Positions 21,915-33,892 of a DNA stretch of 64,000 nucleotides are shown in pieces (the stretch's first letter is position 1; each line of letters begins with the position of its first letter). The notes under the pieces are model-generated. The model made no database searches. It worked only from the letters and a program-made list of their open reading frames with translations, and was not told where the DNA came from. Origin of the DNA: Acephala macrosclerotiorum (lineage: Eukaryota > Ascomycota > Leotiomycetes > Helotiales > Mollisiaceae). A program made the translations under genes and the position numbers. Location: assembly GCA_014904845.1 (NCBI GenBank), contig MU119343.1:3202-67201 (forward strand), written 5' to 3'.

Positions 21915-23659
21915 TCACCAAGAAATATACTTCTCTCTCCATCTCCACTCCACCTTCCCCGTCACCCTACTCTTGAAGTTTTGCCTACACCTAACCCTCG
22001 CTTTCCTTCCCTGCAAGTCCAGCTCGACGCTTTCTCCCCACGCTCTAGAATGCTCGGGGATAAATCCGTTGGTATCCATCCCTTCTTCTTCAATGGACAT
22101 CATCCATTCACCGATCTGACCGGAAAGAAGAGAATCGTACATCCATTCTCTTCGATGGGACGAGAGGAGGAGAGAGATGGCTTCTCGGCGGAGGGAGGCG
22201 GTACGACACTTGGTTGCGATGAGAAGGAGAGGCGAAACGGTGCGGACTTCCATATGGTATGTTTCTGAGCCTGTTATTGACGTTAGTCTAAGAAAGGTAT
22301 AGGAGAATGGGAATTGGGGTGTCGAAAGGAACGGAAACTGACCCATAACACCAGGATTCTCTAGTGCCTCATATTGCAGTATTTCTCTAGACAAATTCAA
22401 CAGGTAGCTGAATTGAGGCAGAAGCGCATCACAAGCAGTTTCAGGGGCACCAAGCCCGGAAACAAGCCTTATAAGGACCAAGGTTGGATGGAGTGCTAGC
22501 GCCTCAACACGAGCTAGAGGATGGCGCGTCACATCCTGACTATCTGATTTCAATTCGGCCAGGAGCAGAATCAAATCGTATACGTGTTTGATGATTCGAT
22601 CTCGGAGGCGAATTACCGTGGGAGGAATCTGATTGCAGGGCAAAAGTTGGTATTTCGCGCAGTGGTAATAGAGCATGTAGCCTTCCCAAGTCACCAGATT
22701 GCTCAATTTCTGTGCTTCCTCGAGGGAGGACAACCGAGTTGGGATTTCGACCACAGGGCAATTTTGTTGTAAGGGTATGCAGGTTCGGTGCTCATCAATG
22801 CTAGTTGCGCACAGTGCTAACACATCTAGACGGAGGAACATGCTGGCCAAATTCTCATTGACCTTGTCCCCAAGGGCGCCAGCGATAGTTGCTGGTAACA
22901 AGACATTGGAATTAACCAGAATTTCACGAGCATAGCGCATATGCTGAAGGGCAAAAGCTCTATGGCCAATGAAGTCGTCGAAGATGGCCAACACCATGCA
23001 ACAAACCAGCGTAGATCTGACTCCCGCCTCATCCTCGAGGTTTGGAATAGATTCACGAAGGCCATGGATAGCTTTGTGGTATTGCTGGAGTGCAAATTCT
23101 CGATGGCGGCCTGGATTAGCATCCATTTGATATCTGCCTGACTTTTTCACTGCACTCTTCTTCAAGGCACCGATGGCTACCATTGCGTGGCGTATCGAGA
23201 ACGATGTATTGCTTTCCTGTAGTGCAATACTTCTCCAGAAGGCGATGTCATGCCCCTGCATTTGACCCTCCACTTCATCCCCGCAATTTTGGAAATAGTA
23301 TTGTTCTCGGTCATCTAATAGCAGGAGCATAGATGGATCGATAAGGAGTAGTTTCGATAACGGCGAGAGTGGTGGTGTGCGAGGTAACATCGAACCTAGG
23401 TGCACATCTGTGGGAGGAGGCAATGTGGGGAGAACGTGGTCATAGCCGTCACACTGCCATCCCGACCTCACGCATCGATGGCAGCTGGGACGTTCTTCTC
23501 CGCATTTCAGTCTTCGAATCCTGCGTTGAAGACGATCAGTTGGATCAGGGCCAGTAGGGGAAGAACAACTCACTTGCACGTGACACAGCCTGTCTTTGAT
23601 CTTGGTGTTGAAGCCCTCTTTCTTGCTTTACCGTTTCGTGTTTGGTTGTTGTATTCCAT
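21915..23659 (-). CDS. Zn2Cys6 transcription factor
   Basis: Three exons (23574-23659, 22343-23520, 21915-22270) with introns of 53 and 72 nt encode 539 residues. The binuclear cluster is C25-x2-C28-x6-C35-x6-C42-x2-C45-x6-C52, split by the first intron after C28, a common intron position in this family. A basic N-terminus (KARKRASTPRSK) precedes it. The remainder looks like the fungal transcription-factor domain 2 seen in many C6 regulators (VAIGALKKSAVKKSGRYQMD and FALQQYHKAIHGLRES). The 72-nt intron is a multiple of three without a stop, so retention would only add 24 residues. Its target may be the adjacent oxygenase; that is inference from position alone. Confidence 0.92.
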
Positions 23660-24629
23660 GATGTAGGATCAGGAGTGTTGTGGGGTAGAATCCGGGTGGT
23701 GGCTTCATTGATGCGCCAAACTAAATGTGGACGAGCTGAACTTTTATACACCTGTGCTGAAAGGATGGATTGAAGTGCAAGTGGAGGAAAACCGTGTGAA
23801 CCACCCTCTATGACCACATCCACAACTCTGCCCCGGACCTCATATATGTTCATGCATGTATGCCGCCTGATCAAATATGTCAAGCATATCTGCTCTGCCC
23901 ACAAACTAAAACAAGGTGAGGTCCGTGGCGGTATGGCACTTGCTCGCTGTAGAGTATCTCGGGCTAAGGGCTGTGCCACAACGTACGGGTACGTTTGTAA
24001 AGTTACTGCACAACTAGCAACCATAACGGGAACAACTTTGCCTCAACCGAGCCACCGCTTGGCAATGTGCCGATGGGCCAGCGATGGACTAGACGAACTG
24101 AGCCTAACACGCATCGGAGGAAACCTTTTGTGGTTGGTAACATGCGGAGGAGCAGGGGATAGGTGGGCCAATAAGGCGCAATAAGGCTGAGCAGCATCGA
24201 GGAACGTTGACTAACGGGCGTCCCCAAAAAGAGGACCTGACAAAGCATTCGCAAGAGCAAGGCATATCGGGACTAGCTTAGCAGAAGCGATAAGTGTTTG
24301 CCAGCGCTTACTGGTGCTCCAGAGGTGCTGAAATGTCCCGTTTCGTTGAGATGTTGAATAAAGATGGAGATATAAAAGAAACATAGCTGAGAGTTTGAGT
24401 TTTGAAGGTTGAAATAGGGTTTAGACGGGGGTACCAGAGACGAGTTCCGAAAATAGACTAAGTTACGACGCTTGACTATTTTGGGGTCAGCATTAGTCAT
24501 TCATGCGCCAGCAGCACTTCCGACTGAGAAATTTATCCTTGGACCCCACCGACCATTCTTCCTACATTGCATTTGCATCTGCACCTCGCATCGACATATC
24601 ACGTCCGGAGCAAATAGGGGGTCGCCGAG
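23660..24629. promoter_or_regulatory. Divergent intergenic region, Zn2Cys6 gene and DPH3
   Basis: 970 bases lie between two divergent genes and should contain both promoters. Short frames on both strands have no family resemblance. No other feature is seen. Confidence 0.45.
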
Positions 24630-25000
24630 ATGGCGGAGAACATCTACGACGAGATCGAAATCGAGGACATGACGTACGATGCGACCCGCGAAATCTACCA
24701 TTATCCATGCCCTTGTGGCGACCGGTTCGAGATCGCTATTGCAGACCTGCGAGACAACGAAGATATTGCCGTATGCCCAAGCTGTAGCTTGATGATTCGG
24801 GTCATATTTGATGTAGTAAGTGCTTTTCTATGGAATCAGTCATGCTGCTATGACTTTCGAGGTCACCAAGAGCTTCTCCACTGCGTCATGAGATGTGAAT
24901 AGAATGCTAACATGTCTGGTCTATCCAGGATGCCCTACCCAAACCAGAAGACGACCAGAACAAAACCGAGCAGAGTGCGCAGATCCTAGTTGCGGCGTGA
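24630..25000 (+). CDS. DPH3: Diphthamide biosynthesis protein 3 (CSL zinc-finger protein)
   Basis: Exons 24630-24815 and 24929-25000 around a 113-nt intron (GTAAGT donor, GCTAAC branch site) give 85 residues, the usual size of Dph3/Kti11. The CSL zinc finger is complete: YPCPCGDRF and VCPSCSL, including the family-naming Cys-Ser-Leu. The N-terminus [20 protein letters not shown] is also typical. Dph3 carries iron/electrons to the Dph1-Dph2 radical enzyme that starts diphthamide formation on elongation factor 2, and also works with Elongator in tRNA wobble-uridine modification. Confidence 0.97.
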
Positions 25001-27039
25001 AATACCGACCCAAGCTTTTCGACCCCAACTCTGATTAGACGAGCTGCGCTGCCAAAGAGCCCCCAAAAGACCACTCAACATGAGTTCCTCCCGTATACAC
25101 GACCAATCACAAACCTACTTTCACGAGTGCCGATAAAATTCCACGACTGCGGTCAGAGCCCTAAGGACAAGCGTTACTAGCATGTTACAACCTGAGTCGC
25201 GGTGCCTAAAGTCTCCATACAAGAGCCGTACAAGAGAAGGCCCAGATGTCATTTAGCCCCTGGCATTGGCTCAACCCGGTTCCTCTTGAGTATTTCGCCG
25301 AATGTTTGGGGATACTCGGTAGCTGTTTAAGGCGCAGTACAGTACTTGGCACTCGAGTAAGCACGGTCGATATTCTCGCCGCGTCACGGATGCTCTCACG
25401 GCTGCATGGTCTCGGCGATAATGTTTCCAGCGTCGAACGATAATAGCAAAGCCCAATCTTGTGCTCAAACAACTAGTGAGCGTTTTTCTTGCTTGGTGGT
25501 GGTAGACGAGACGATACTCGGTGTGGATTTGCGGGCTCGAGAAGGTATTCGGGTACGAAGCGAATGCGGATACGATATCAGCCACTTTTAACTCAATTTC
25601 TGCCGTCCAATTCGTGCTACGTTGCGTCTGCATCATTGCAACACTGTCAAGGCTGTGCTTCCATTCAAGTTGGATGTTGTCTTCGAGAACAATTTAAAGC
25701 ACGACACAAATGCCCCTGTCTATCTTTCATTGGTTGTCAGATCTCATCTGACATTCTTTACCAAGTGTCTAAGATTTCGCGTATCGTATTTTCATCCAAT
25801 ACCGCGCGTCGAGCAGCGGGATAATGTTGTAGGTGTGCTTCATAACTGTCAAGATATAGTACTTGGGTTTGTTATCAATCTCACTACAACGTCGAGTCAG
25901 CTCGAGGCAGACGTTACGGGAGCATGACACTGCAGGCTGTGAAAGCAAGGTGCTGACACAAATTAATATTGAATTCTGGTATGTTTACTACAACCATCAC
26001 AGTTCAAATCTGTTTTTGGAAGCGTTCGTTTCTTCGTCACCGAGGTTCAGCCTCTTGCTTCCATGCATGCGATTTACGGCTGTACAAGTGACGGTCTGTT
26101 GGGTACCTCATCCATCTATCATTCTTCAAGAAAAGTTGAACACCCGAGCGTGCTGTGAAATCAAGCCGCTTTGACGTTCGACGTTGTCGTGTTCAAGGCA
26201 GCCAACCCACCTCTCCCCTCTAATACGGCCTGAATCGTATCGTTTTGGGATCAGACGAGGAAGAACTCTATCAGCTATTCTATGACGTAACATCTGATTT
26301 ACGGAAACTACAAGTCATGGGATGGGCGTGTCTAGATCTCAGTGCTATGTATCCCCACGGATTTCGGTGAACCCTACAGAGCTCGAGTCATCAACACCCC
26401 CCTTTCAATCGTCCCTTCACGCAACCGACAATACGAGGATGCAATTCGCGAAAGTTCTCAACTCAAGGGTAGGAAAGACTTTCAGCATCGCAACACCGAC
26501 CTCGTATTGTCATTCTCAGGGCAAGGTAGGGAGCCAGATGTTCTTTCGGTCTTTCTCGCACGCTGAAATCCGAAAAGCTCACAGAAGAAATTTGTATGAT
26601 AGTTTCGAATGCATTAAAACCAGTGAAGACACATGCTACCATGTTTACTTATTCAAAACGCGAATGGAAGCCAATTGAGAATACTCGCCCCTCTTCCTCC
26701 CATCGACATATCTCTTCAGTCCCCTTTCTAAACCTGCCTCCTAAACAGCCTGCCTCGATTCAATCACCGCGCGTCTTACATCCAATCTCCATGCCTCTCA
26801 ACCAAGAAAGGGGAAGTTAAGGAAAGGCTAGCATCATTTAAATTCCAGAAATTATATTAGTTAGCCTGGAAGTGCCTCTTCGCGAACACACCGAAACTCT
26901 TGGCCCAAGACAGACTAAGACTTCCCTTCAGAATGTGTTTATTAAAAAAAAAAAAACAGTGTCTGGGATTCGATATATGTGCTACCCCACGTCTTCAACG
27001 CAATATCCTGCACTTAGAGGGGTTAATAATATCTCTGGC
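25001..27039. other. Intergenic, no supported gene
   Basis: About 2 kb with many short overlapping frames and no recognisable family. A 12-base A run lies near 26946. Some plus frames (around 25620-25920 and 26320-26680) are protein-like but start and end without splice support. They may be relics. Confidence 0.4.
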
Positions 27040-27560
27040 CATGTGCGAATGTGGAACGTTGGAGGCCAAATTAACCTCACCTCAGCTAAGGCTCCCACAG
27101 GAGGCGGGGTCGAATTCTTGGAAAAGAAACATGAGGAAATGAATCTACAAACTCTTGTGATTGGTGAGAAGACTCGATTGGAAAAGGCATCTGATCAATC
27201 GATAATATTAACGTGCGAAAGAGATAAGAGAAAAATATTGGAGGTCATTACAGCCTCGTTTTTGTCAAAGACCAGGATTTTTGCCCCCCACGATAAGAAA
27301 ATGCAGAGTCAAATTCTCAAAAATCGTACACGATCAATCTAGCATATGCCGGCTTATGACTGGTGGGAAATGAACTTGTTTGGAAAAGAAAATTGGGCTA
27401 ATCGATAGCAACGTGCAAATGAATATTTAGAGGCCAACTCAGCCTAGTCTGTTGAGAGATATTGGGATTCTATCATTTGGGAGCAAGAAATTTGGCGTTT
27501 AATTCTTGCGAGGGGGATGTGAGGAAATGATGGTATGGAGGGTGGTTGTGATCGGTGAGA
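27040..27560 (+). repeat. Imperfect tandem repeat, about 170-200 bp units
   Basis: Three diverged copies can be aligned by eye. GTGCGAATGTGGAACG-GGAGGCC at about 27042, GTGCGAAAGAGATAAG-GGAGGTC at about 27212, and GTGCAAATGAATATTTAGAGGCC at about 27412 each lead into a T/C-rich AACCTCACCT/CAGCCT segment. A second anchor, GAGGAAATGA with TTGTGATYGGTGAGAA, occurs in the first and last copies. Divergence is high, so copy edges are approximate. Confidence 0.4.
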
Positions 27561-27957
27561 ATGTGGCCTAGAGTAGAAAGAGAATGTGCTAAGGTATAGT
27601 AGGATGCAGGAAAGGTGTATAGAGATGTTGACCTTGGAAAGAATGATGTTATGCGTAGCTTTGCGCTTAGAAATATCGAAGTCAGTTAAGAAGCTGAGGA
27701 ACCAGAACGTGGCTTTGAAAGAGGACTTCTAAAGACCGAGGACTGAGATTGATGTCTTGAAAGAGTATTATTACTTGTACCTGCACCATTGAGCTCCCAA
27801 CTCCATCCCAGAGGAAACATCAGAGAATGAAATCTCATAGCACTAACCCAAAAATCCTCGCTGAAACATCGCTGCGCCATTTCTTCCTTTCCTACCTTCT
27901 ACATTCAATATCTCTGTTTTCCCTCTCCATGCCCAATTATAGATCCTCATTCCCGCC
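27561..27957. other. 3' flank of the frataxin gene
   Basis: No gene seen. The part nearest 27957 is the likely 3' UTR and terminator region of the minus-strand frataxin gene. Confidence 0.4.
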
Positions 27958-28770
27958 TCAATCACCTCTATGCGTAATCGGCGCATACAAATTGGACATA
28001 TCAACACCAACCTCCTTCTGCAGAAGGTCCGTCAACGTACTTCCATCTCGAAGATATACCCATTCGCTTTTACCAGTTCCTTCCTTCGAGTCTTGGCCTT
28101 CGGACAGCATAACGTAATCGTAGCGTTTGGGACCAGTGGTGGGGGAGGATAGCCAGATTTGCTTGTTGGGGGGTTGTTTGTTGATTACGTATGTGCCATT
28201 GGGTGGGAAGGTTAAGGTGAGAACTCCAGCCTGCTATAGCATTAGCCATGTTCTTGCAAGTGCTATTTCCATTCCCGCTCCGCAGGTCAGAAGACCCTTC
28301 AATCAGTCCACAGTCCAAACAATGCTTAGGAAAGGGAGGTAAAGAAGAAAGTACAGAGCAAGACATACACTATACTCGACATCAATATCCTCCGTTTCCT
28401 CCTGCATCGCCTCCAACTTCTCCAACAACGCATTCATATAATCATCCGCCAACTCGTGATATTTCTCCGCACTAATCTCGGCCGCAGAAGCTACAGATTC
28501 TCCTTCAGTTTCTCCCTTGGCAGGTGGCTCTTCGGATTCCGGGGACAGACCTTTGTTGTTCGGTCTGCTGGCGGAGAATGTCCTGGCATTGACCTTGGAT
28601 AGAGTGGTGGCAGAAGCCGGGGCCCGGAGGAAGCTCACTCGAGGACCTGGGATGGCTTTTGTTGATAGGAGACGTCTGGTTGCTACTTGGCTGAGACGGG
28701 GAGAAGACGTTGAAGGGAGGACTGGGCGGGTTGCTCGGAGAGCAAGGTTGGATGCTGTTCTGCTTAACAT
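27958..28770 (-). CDS. YFH1: Frataxin, mitochondrial iron-sulfur cluster assembly protein
   Basis: Exons 28369-28770 and 27958-28230 flank a 138-nt intron (GTATGT donor, CAG acceptor) and give 224 residues. The first 70 or so are Arg/Ser-rich with few acids, a mitochondrial presequence. The frataxin fold starts with the acidic helix [20 protein letters not shown] and continues [48 protein letters not shown] strands and the C-terminal helix [11 protein letters not shown]. The helix-1 acids and the sheet Asn/Gln/Trp surface ([10 protein letters not shown]) used in binding Isu/Nfs1 are retained. It speeds cluster assembly in the matrix. Confidence 0.97.
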
Positions 28771-29086
28771 TTTGGCTGATTGGTGAGATATGAATGAGTG
28801 ACTGAGCTAGAGGACGATGAATTGAGATGGAGTCAATTGACTGCGGATGTTTGATGTCGGGCGATGGTGTGATAAAGGCTGAATTGCGACGACGTTGTTC
28901 ATGGCATGAGCTCTCCAAACTTAACGAGTAAGCTTTCTACCCCACATTTCGCTAGCGCCCGTAAGGTTAGGCTTCTTCTAGTCCCCGCCGCTGTACCTCG
29001 AACTGTCTTGACAACTTCACACAACATCGCAGCGTCTCTCCAACACTACCACACTCTAATCAACAGATCTGACTTTCATAGCAGCC
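28771..29086. promoter_or_regulatory. Divergent promoter between frataxin and AP-3 sigma
   Basis: Only 316 bases separate the two start codons, so the genes must share or closely pack their promoters. No individual element is claimed. Confidence 0.5.
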
Positions 29087-29705
29087 ATGATAAACGCCGT
29101 GCTAGTCTTCAACAACGCAGGCCAGCCCCGCCTGACGAAATTCTACACCCAGCTGGTTCATACACCCCACCACAATCCTCAACCACCCAGCAGCTAACAA
29201 AACACAGGAAACCTCAGTCCAACAACGCCTCATATCAGAAATATTTGCACTCGTCTCCCACCGCCCCTCCGGCTCCTGTAACTTCCTCCCCCTCCCACCC
29301 CTCCTCGCCTCCTCCGGCACATCCAGCTCTTCCTCCCCACACGAACACAACGACGTGCCCTCCCTCGTCACCTACCGTCACTACGCAACCCTTTATTTCA
29401 TAATAATATCTACCGCTACCGAATCTCCACTCGCTCTCATCGATTTGATACAAGTCTACGTCGAGGCGCTAGACAGGTTGTTCGAGAATGTCTGCGAGCT
29501 AGACCTGATCTTCAATTTCGAGACGCTGCATGCGTGTCTCGCGGAGATGATTGTGGGAGGCGTGGTGGTGGAGACACAGTTGGAGAGAGTGGTTGAGGGG
29601 GTTAAGGCTCAGGGACGGGTGGCGAAGAGGCCGGTTAATGAGAGTAGAGGCGTGGCTCTGGGTGGGATGGGAATGGGAGGTAATTTTGGGTGGGCGGGGA
29701 GGTGA
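29087..29705 (+). CDS. APS3: AP-3 adaptor complex sigma subunit
   Basis: Exons 29087-29155 and 29208-29705 around a 52-nt intron (unusual GTTCAT donor, GCTAAC branch, CAG acceptor) give 188 residues. The start MINAVLVFNNAGQPRLTKFY and the following QQRLISEIFALVS are typical of clathrin-adaptor small chains, sigma-3 type. Later blocks YRHYATLYFIIIS, LIQVYVEALDRLFENVCELD and FNFETLHACLAEMIVGG are the conserved sigma core. A Ser/Pro-rich insert after residue 40 and a Gly-rich tail (GGMGMGGNFGWAGR) are extra. AP-3 sorts cargo from the Golgi directly to the vacuole. Confidence 0.95.
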
Positions 29706-31825
29706 GAGTAACACTTTGGGGTGATGATTTTGGAAATATGGAGTAACATTGCTAGAGCTGGAGCCATGTTGCAGATGTTAGAGGCGCATGGTGAAGATTG
29801 GCATCATAGCAGCGTCGCGGGTTGGTGAACGGAGGAGAGAGAGGTTGGAGCCCTGTTTCTTGGGGCAACGGGGAAGCATGGAACTGGGCACAAGGCTAGG
29901 CTTGACATACGAGGGCCACGCTAGGCAATGGTTGGAGCAGAAGGAGGCGCCATACGGAGAGACGGTCAGCTTTAGCGTCTGCATCCCACATCCCAATACC
30001 GTCAATGAATGCTAGGGCTATTGGCTCGATGATCTGCTGTCGAGTCGGCAGTGTCCAGTTAAGATAGAATTGCGTGCCCAACACATCTTCGACATCTTCA
30101 AGCGCGAAACACTCAAAAAACACTACTACCAACATCGACATATCATTTTCGACCCTTTCAATGTATTTGACCATTCAGGCATTCAAATAGCCACCACTCA
30201 CCGGTCTCGCCAAGCAGTATCACCGACATTCAGCTTCAAATCGAGTACCCCGAACCTCGAAACTAGTCGCCGACAATCGAAGGGCCCTTCATCTGCTCCA
30301 AAGCAGGTGCTCATGTCATGCGTTCAGATGATTTGCTCCGAATCATTCGTTTGTTCAGGGAAGCTTTACTATTAACCGTTTGATTACCATCAAATATTTA
30401 CAAACTCTGTACCAAATTCTGCTCCGCCTTTTTGTTGGCCCCCTCGTTATGCTTCATGTTACTGTTAAGATTGGAAGTCTTTGCCCATTTGATGGTCACT
30501 TCGCTGATTCTTCTGCTCCTTGCTTTCAGGTCTCCATACAATCATTAAATTGTTATTCTTGTTTTTAAGCTCTGGAACCCTACTCAAGAAGGGAAGACGC
30601 TTGGTGTATATCTTAGATTGTGATCAGTCGAGTAGCTTAAGACATGGCTTGTTGGAAGGAAGTGAATCCAAAGAAGCTGGCTTTCTCTGGTCACCCTTTC
30701 AATGGAAGACGTCAAGAGTAAGTAATATTCTGTGAGCTTCTTAGACATCAAATCAACTGTATAAATTTCCTCTTTCTCGCAGCTCCTAGCTCCAACAAAA
30801 CCATCATGTTCCTGAGTTCCTCTTCGTGATGGTGTGAGAGCATGCTCACAATGTTCGAGAACATAAAGTTCTTTATCAGGTCTGATGGTGTCCATAATCC
30901 CCCTCTCGATTGTTTCAGAGACGGTGGCGCTAGTCATGGTGGTGCTTCGTTTAAGCTTGGACATTTGTTGTCAATATTCTTTCTGCTGTCATCCAAAACT
31001 CTCACCAAGGAAAACCCTTTTCAAAGGTCCTGCGAGAGCGAAAGCCGTCTCCGGAAATTATTTCAAGGTTGAGATGCTAGGTTCGTGACCCAAGGAGGAT
31101 AACGGCGAGCGCGGGCAGAAGTCTTGGTTCGTGAGGAGGGGCAGCACCGGCCGTTTTAATTCATTGAGAGAAGAAAGCACTCTTGGCTCAATAGAACAGT
31201 TTTATACCACAGTGGTTTGCTAATATTGATTATTTTGATCAAGAAAAGAGACGGGCTTCCGGACTTGGACAGAAAAGCTAAGCTGAGATGACGAGAGGCT
31301 CAAAGATGAAGAGATCAGATAAACTTGCCGCAATCTAAGCACGCAATCGTTCGACAGACCTCAAATCAATCATGGAGACTTTTTCTAGAGAAACAACTCG
31401 GAACTTCCTAATGGTTCTGGGAAGATCCCAAGATTTATTACTCGGAGCCTAAGTTACAGTAAGAAAAATGTTGAAATTCAATGCTCGCTTCATTGTCGGC
31501 AAAAGAACGCAGAGTTGAAAGGCGGTAATACCTCCTCCAATTTTCCCATTCTACACCATAATCATTGCATTTCATATTCATCCTGTAACAGCATCTGCTA
31601 GTTCATTCTCCAACCCCAAAGAGTTGTCAAAATGAATCAAAAGCCAATGCTCATCAAAACTATCCCAACTTGATCTCCAACCACTACACTGAAGTCAGCC
31701 AAAGTCCAACCAACAAAGTTCATCACCACCGACCTCTATGTTGCCAAGGTGATCGAATCCAACCGTGCTATCCTCTAATCACTGCAATAGAAAGATATCA
31801 AGCAAGTCAAGATCAACGGTCTAGC
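29706..31825. other. Intergenic with one tentative 126-codon minus ORF
   Basis: Mostly featureless. A minus-strand frame at 30584-30964 begins MSKLKRSTTMTSATVSETIE and reads like a soluble protein through TPSRRGTQEHDGFVGARSCE. Its last third looks like intron read-through. No family is recognised and I do not promote it to a gene. The 31660-31825 part may hold a further decayed exon of the secreted-protein remnant downstream. Confidence 0.3.
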
Positions 31826-32462
31826 CTAAGGTTGGTTGTAATTCGTATTGCCCGCACAGGCGATGTACGATCTCGTAGGATCAATATGTTGAGCCGAATA
31901 ATCGATGTGTGGCAGAACATTCCAGGCATAGTAGGCCCATCGGACCTCAACCGTGTATTTGAGTTCTGACTCGATACTTGCAGGTTCTATATTCTTCTGT
32001 CGGCCCAATTTTTTTGCCTTTGTTGCTGAATCTGAAGAAAGAGAGGGACGAAGTGAGGGAGGGATATAACTCACGACCAACTCTACCAACAGGCGGATTA
32101 GCACCAAGCTCATCACACCAAGGATTATAGACAGCATATGCAGTCTACGAATCTGGCTATGAGGTAATGCGGAGCTAGTACATAGATGGAGGCCAGCCTC
32201 GGGGGATGCAAAAGATTTGCCCGTTTTCGTCACGGCCGGGTTGATCGCCAGTAGCGTAGATGGAGAAGTATTCGGTTGCGTTAAAGGGATAGAGGTTGAG
32301 GAGTTCGGAGGCGTTGAAGGTAGAGAGGTTGTTGATTGAGGCAGTTTCGCTGCGAGGAATGGCGATAGCACTGTCGATGGTGGGGAGGGCGAGGGTGGAG
32401 AGGGGGCCGAAGATGAGGAGGAGAGCGAGGAGGATAATGGATTTAAGGGAAGTGTGAGACGT
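31826..32462 (-). pseudogene. Small secreted protein gene remnant, copy A
   Basis: In the minus frame starting at 32462 a signal-peptide-like segment (LKSIILLALLLIFGPLSTLAL) is followed by NNLSTFNASELLNLYPFNATE and QIFCIPRGWPPSMY. Three TAG stops then fall within 30 codons (after SMY, TS and DS) before VYNPWCDELGANPP. A second block, ESELKYTVEVRWAYYAWN, lies past a GTGAGT...CAG intron-like stretch. The codon aligned with the ATG of the neighbouring copy is ACG, so the start is lost as well. NxS/T sites and two Cys suggest a glycosylated extracellular protein. Function unknown. Confidence 0.65.
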
Positions 32463-33892
32463 GTTGCAGGTTTGTGACGGTAGATGGAGAGGGTTTCTTG
32501 TAATGTGATGCGGTTGGTCGTATGTAGTTGTGATGTGTTGGAAGAGGGTTCGAGGCTGTCTTCAAGATCGAGATGAAGTAACGGCTCTTGGCAGAGACTT
32601 CCGTGGGGTTGAAAGTCAGCTTGAGAGGACATGGCGTGATAGAGGAATTTGGCCTCTGTATGATGGGAGAGGTAGACTCACGTTCGGCTTTGACGGAAGT
32701 GGTGTTGCAAAGGCTGCTGAGGCCAAGAGACAACCTGTTGTGCCTGAAGAAAGAACAATTGTATCGAGTTGGAGAGGAATATTTCTTGAAGAGGGAAAGC
32801 GTATTTGGGAGGAAGAGCACAGATAACCGGGGTAGATGAAGGTCTTGAAATAGGTTGAGGAGGCCGCCAAGCCGAGGAAAGATCAGTTGAAGAGCCACAG
32901 ACCAATAAAACGAGCCTGTGGTAGGTGACAGGTCAATTGAGAGGAACAAGGGAGCTAACAAGCTAGCCGAAAGTCTGAAATGGTTCGACAATGAGGCAAG
33001 TAGATGAAGGGTGAGGGTGAAAAGCGGATGAGGAGGTACGCCAGGAATCAGGAAGGAACGAGCAGATGGCTCAGCGTCTAGAAATAGAGTTAATTCGATT
33101 TATTTGAGAATTCATTGCTCTCCTTGAGGCCCAGATCTGGTTTGTGGTTAGCTGTACATTGAGACGCCGACAGGGTATGAGGAGCAGCATTCTCAATCTC
33201 CTAGTCCTGCCTGGACAACATCGAGAGCTAGGCTTAGCCGGCAAGTACACCTAGTAGAACATAACTATCTTAGCAACCAAGGATTGGTCAACCAACGTGA
33301 GCGTATGAAGCTTTGAAAAGGTTAGGCCATTGAGACAACCAGCTAACCCGCGAGAGTGGAAATAATAAGCAGGCATCAAAAGCACTCGCTATCCAGCACG
33401 GTCTGGCGGTATCTAGTGCAGTGGTGACTCATGCTTGAACTAAGAGCCACGGAAAGTGCAAGACTGAGCTAAGCAATACCTCAGCTGAAGGGCAAGAACT
33501 TCGAAAACCAAGGTTGAATTTCATTGAAAGGACGGCATACATATCTCGCGGGAATAGAGTACATCTTCGAAGTCTTATCCCGTCAATCCCAGTAAGCACC
33601 AAGACGCTCCTCAGCAGGAAGAATCATCCTTATTGTGGGTATTCCAAGACCGCCATAAAAAACTCTACCAAAGAAACTATGCAAGGCTCGCCAGTGCTGC
33701 TCAGATCTGTCATCGCCTCAAACAGGCTTGAATCATTAGCAGAATTGACTCATCTACACGAGCGGCGAGGTCAGCGAAAGCAATGTCTGTGGAATCGGTG
33801 GTCACTGACCAGCATGCGCAACCAATGATCCAACAATGAACCCCCGCACAATCTCCTCTAACGGTTAAATGGTATCAAACAGCTCTTGACCT
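32463..33892. other. Spacer between the two secreted-protein remnants
   Basis: No gene is supported. Long overlapping frames on both strands near 32440-32990 arise from low-complexity pyrimidine-rich sequence. The 33000-33860 part may hold decayed 3' sequence of the next copy but nothing recognisable. Confidence 0.4.

Noticed and set aside
32443..32991. 182-codon minus frame overlapping the start of secreted-protein copy A
   Set aside because: The frame crosses the signal peptide region out of phase with the homologous reading frame and its composition follows pyrimidine-rich DNA.
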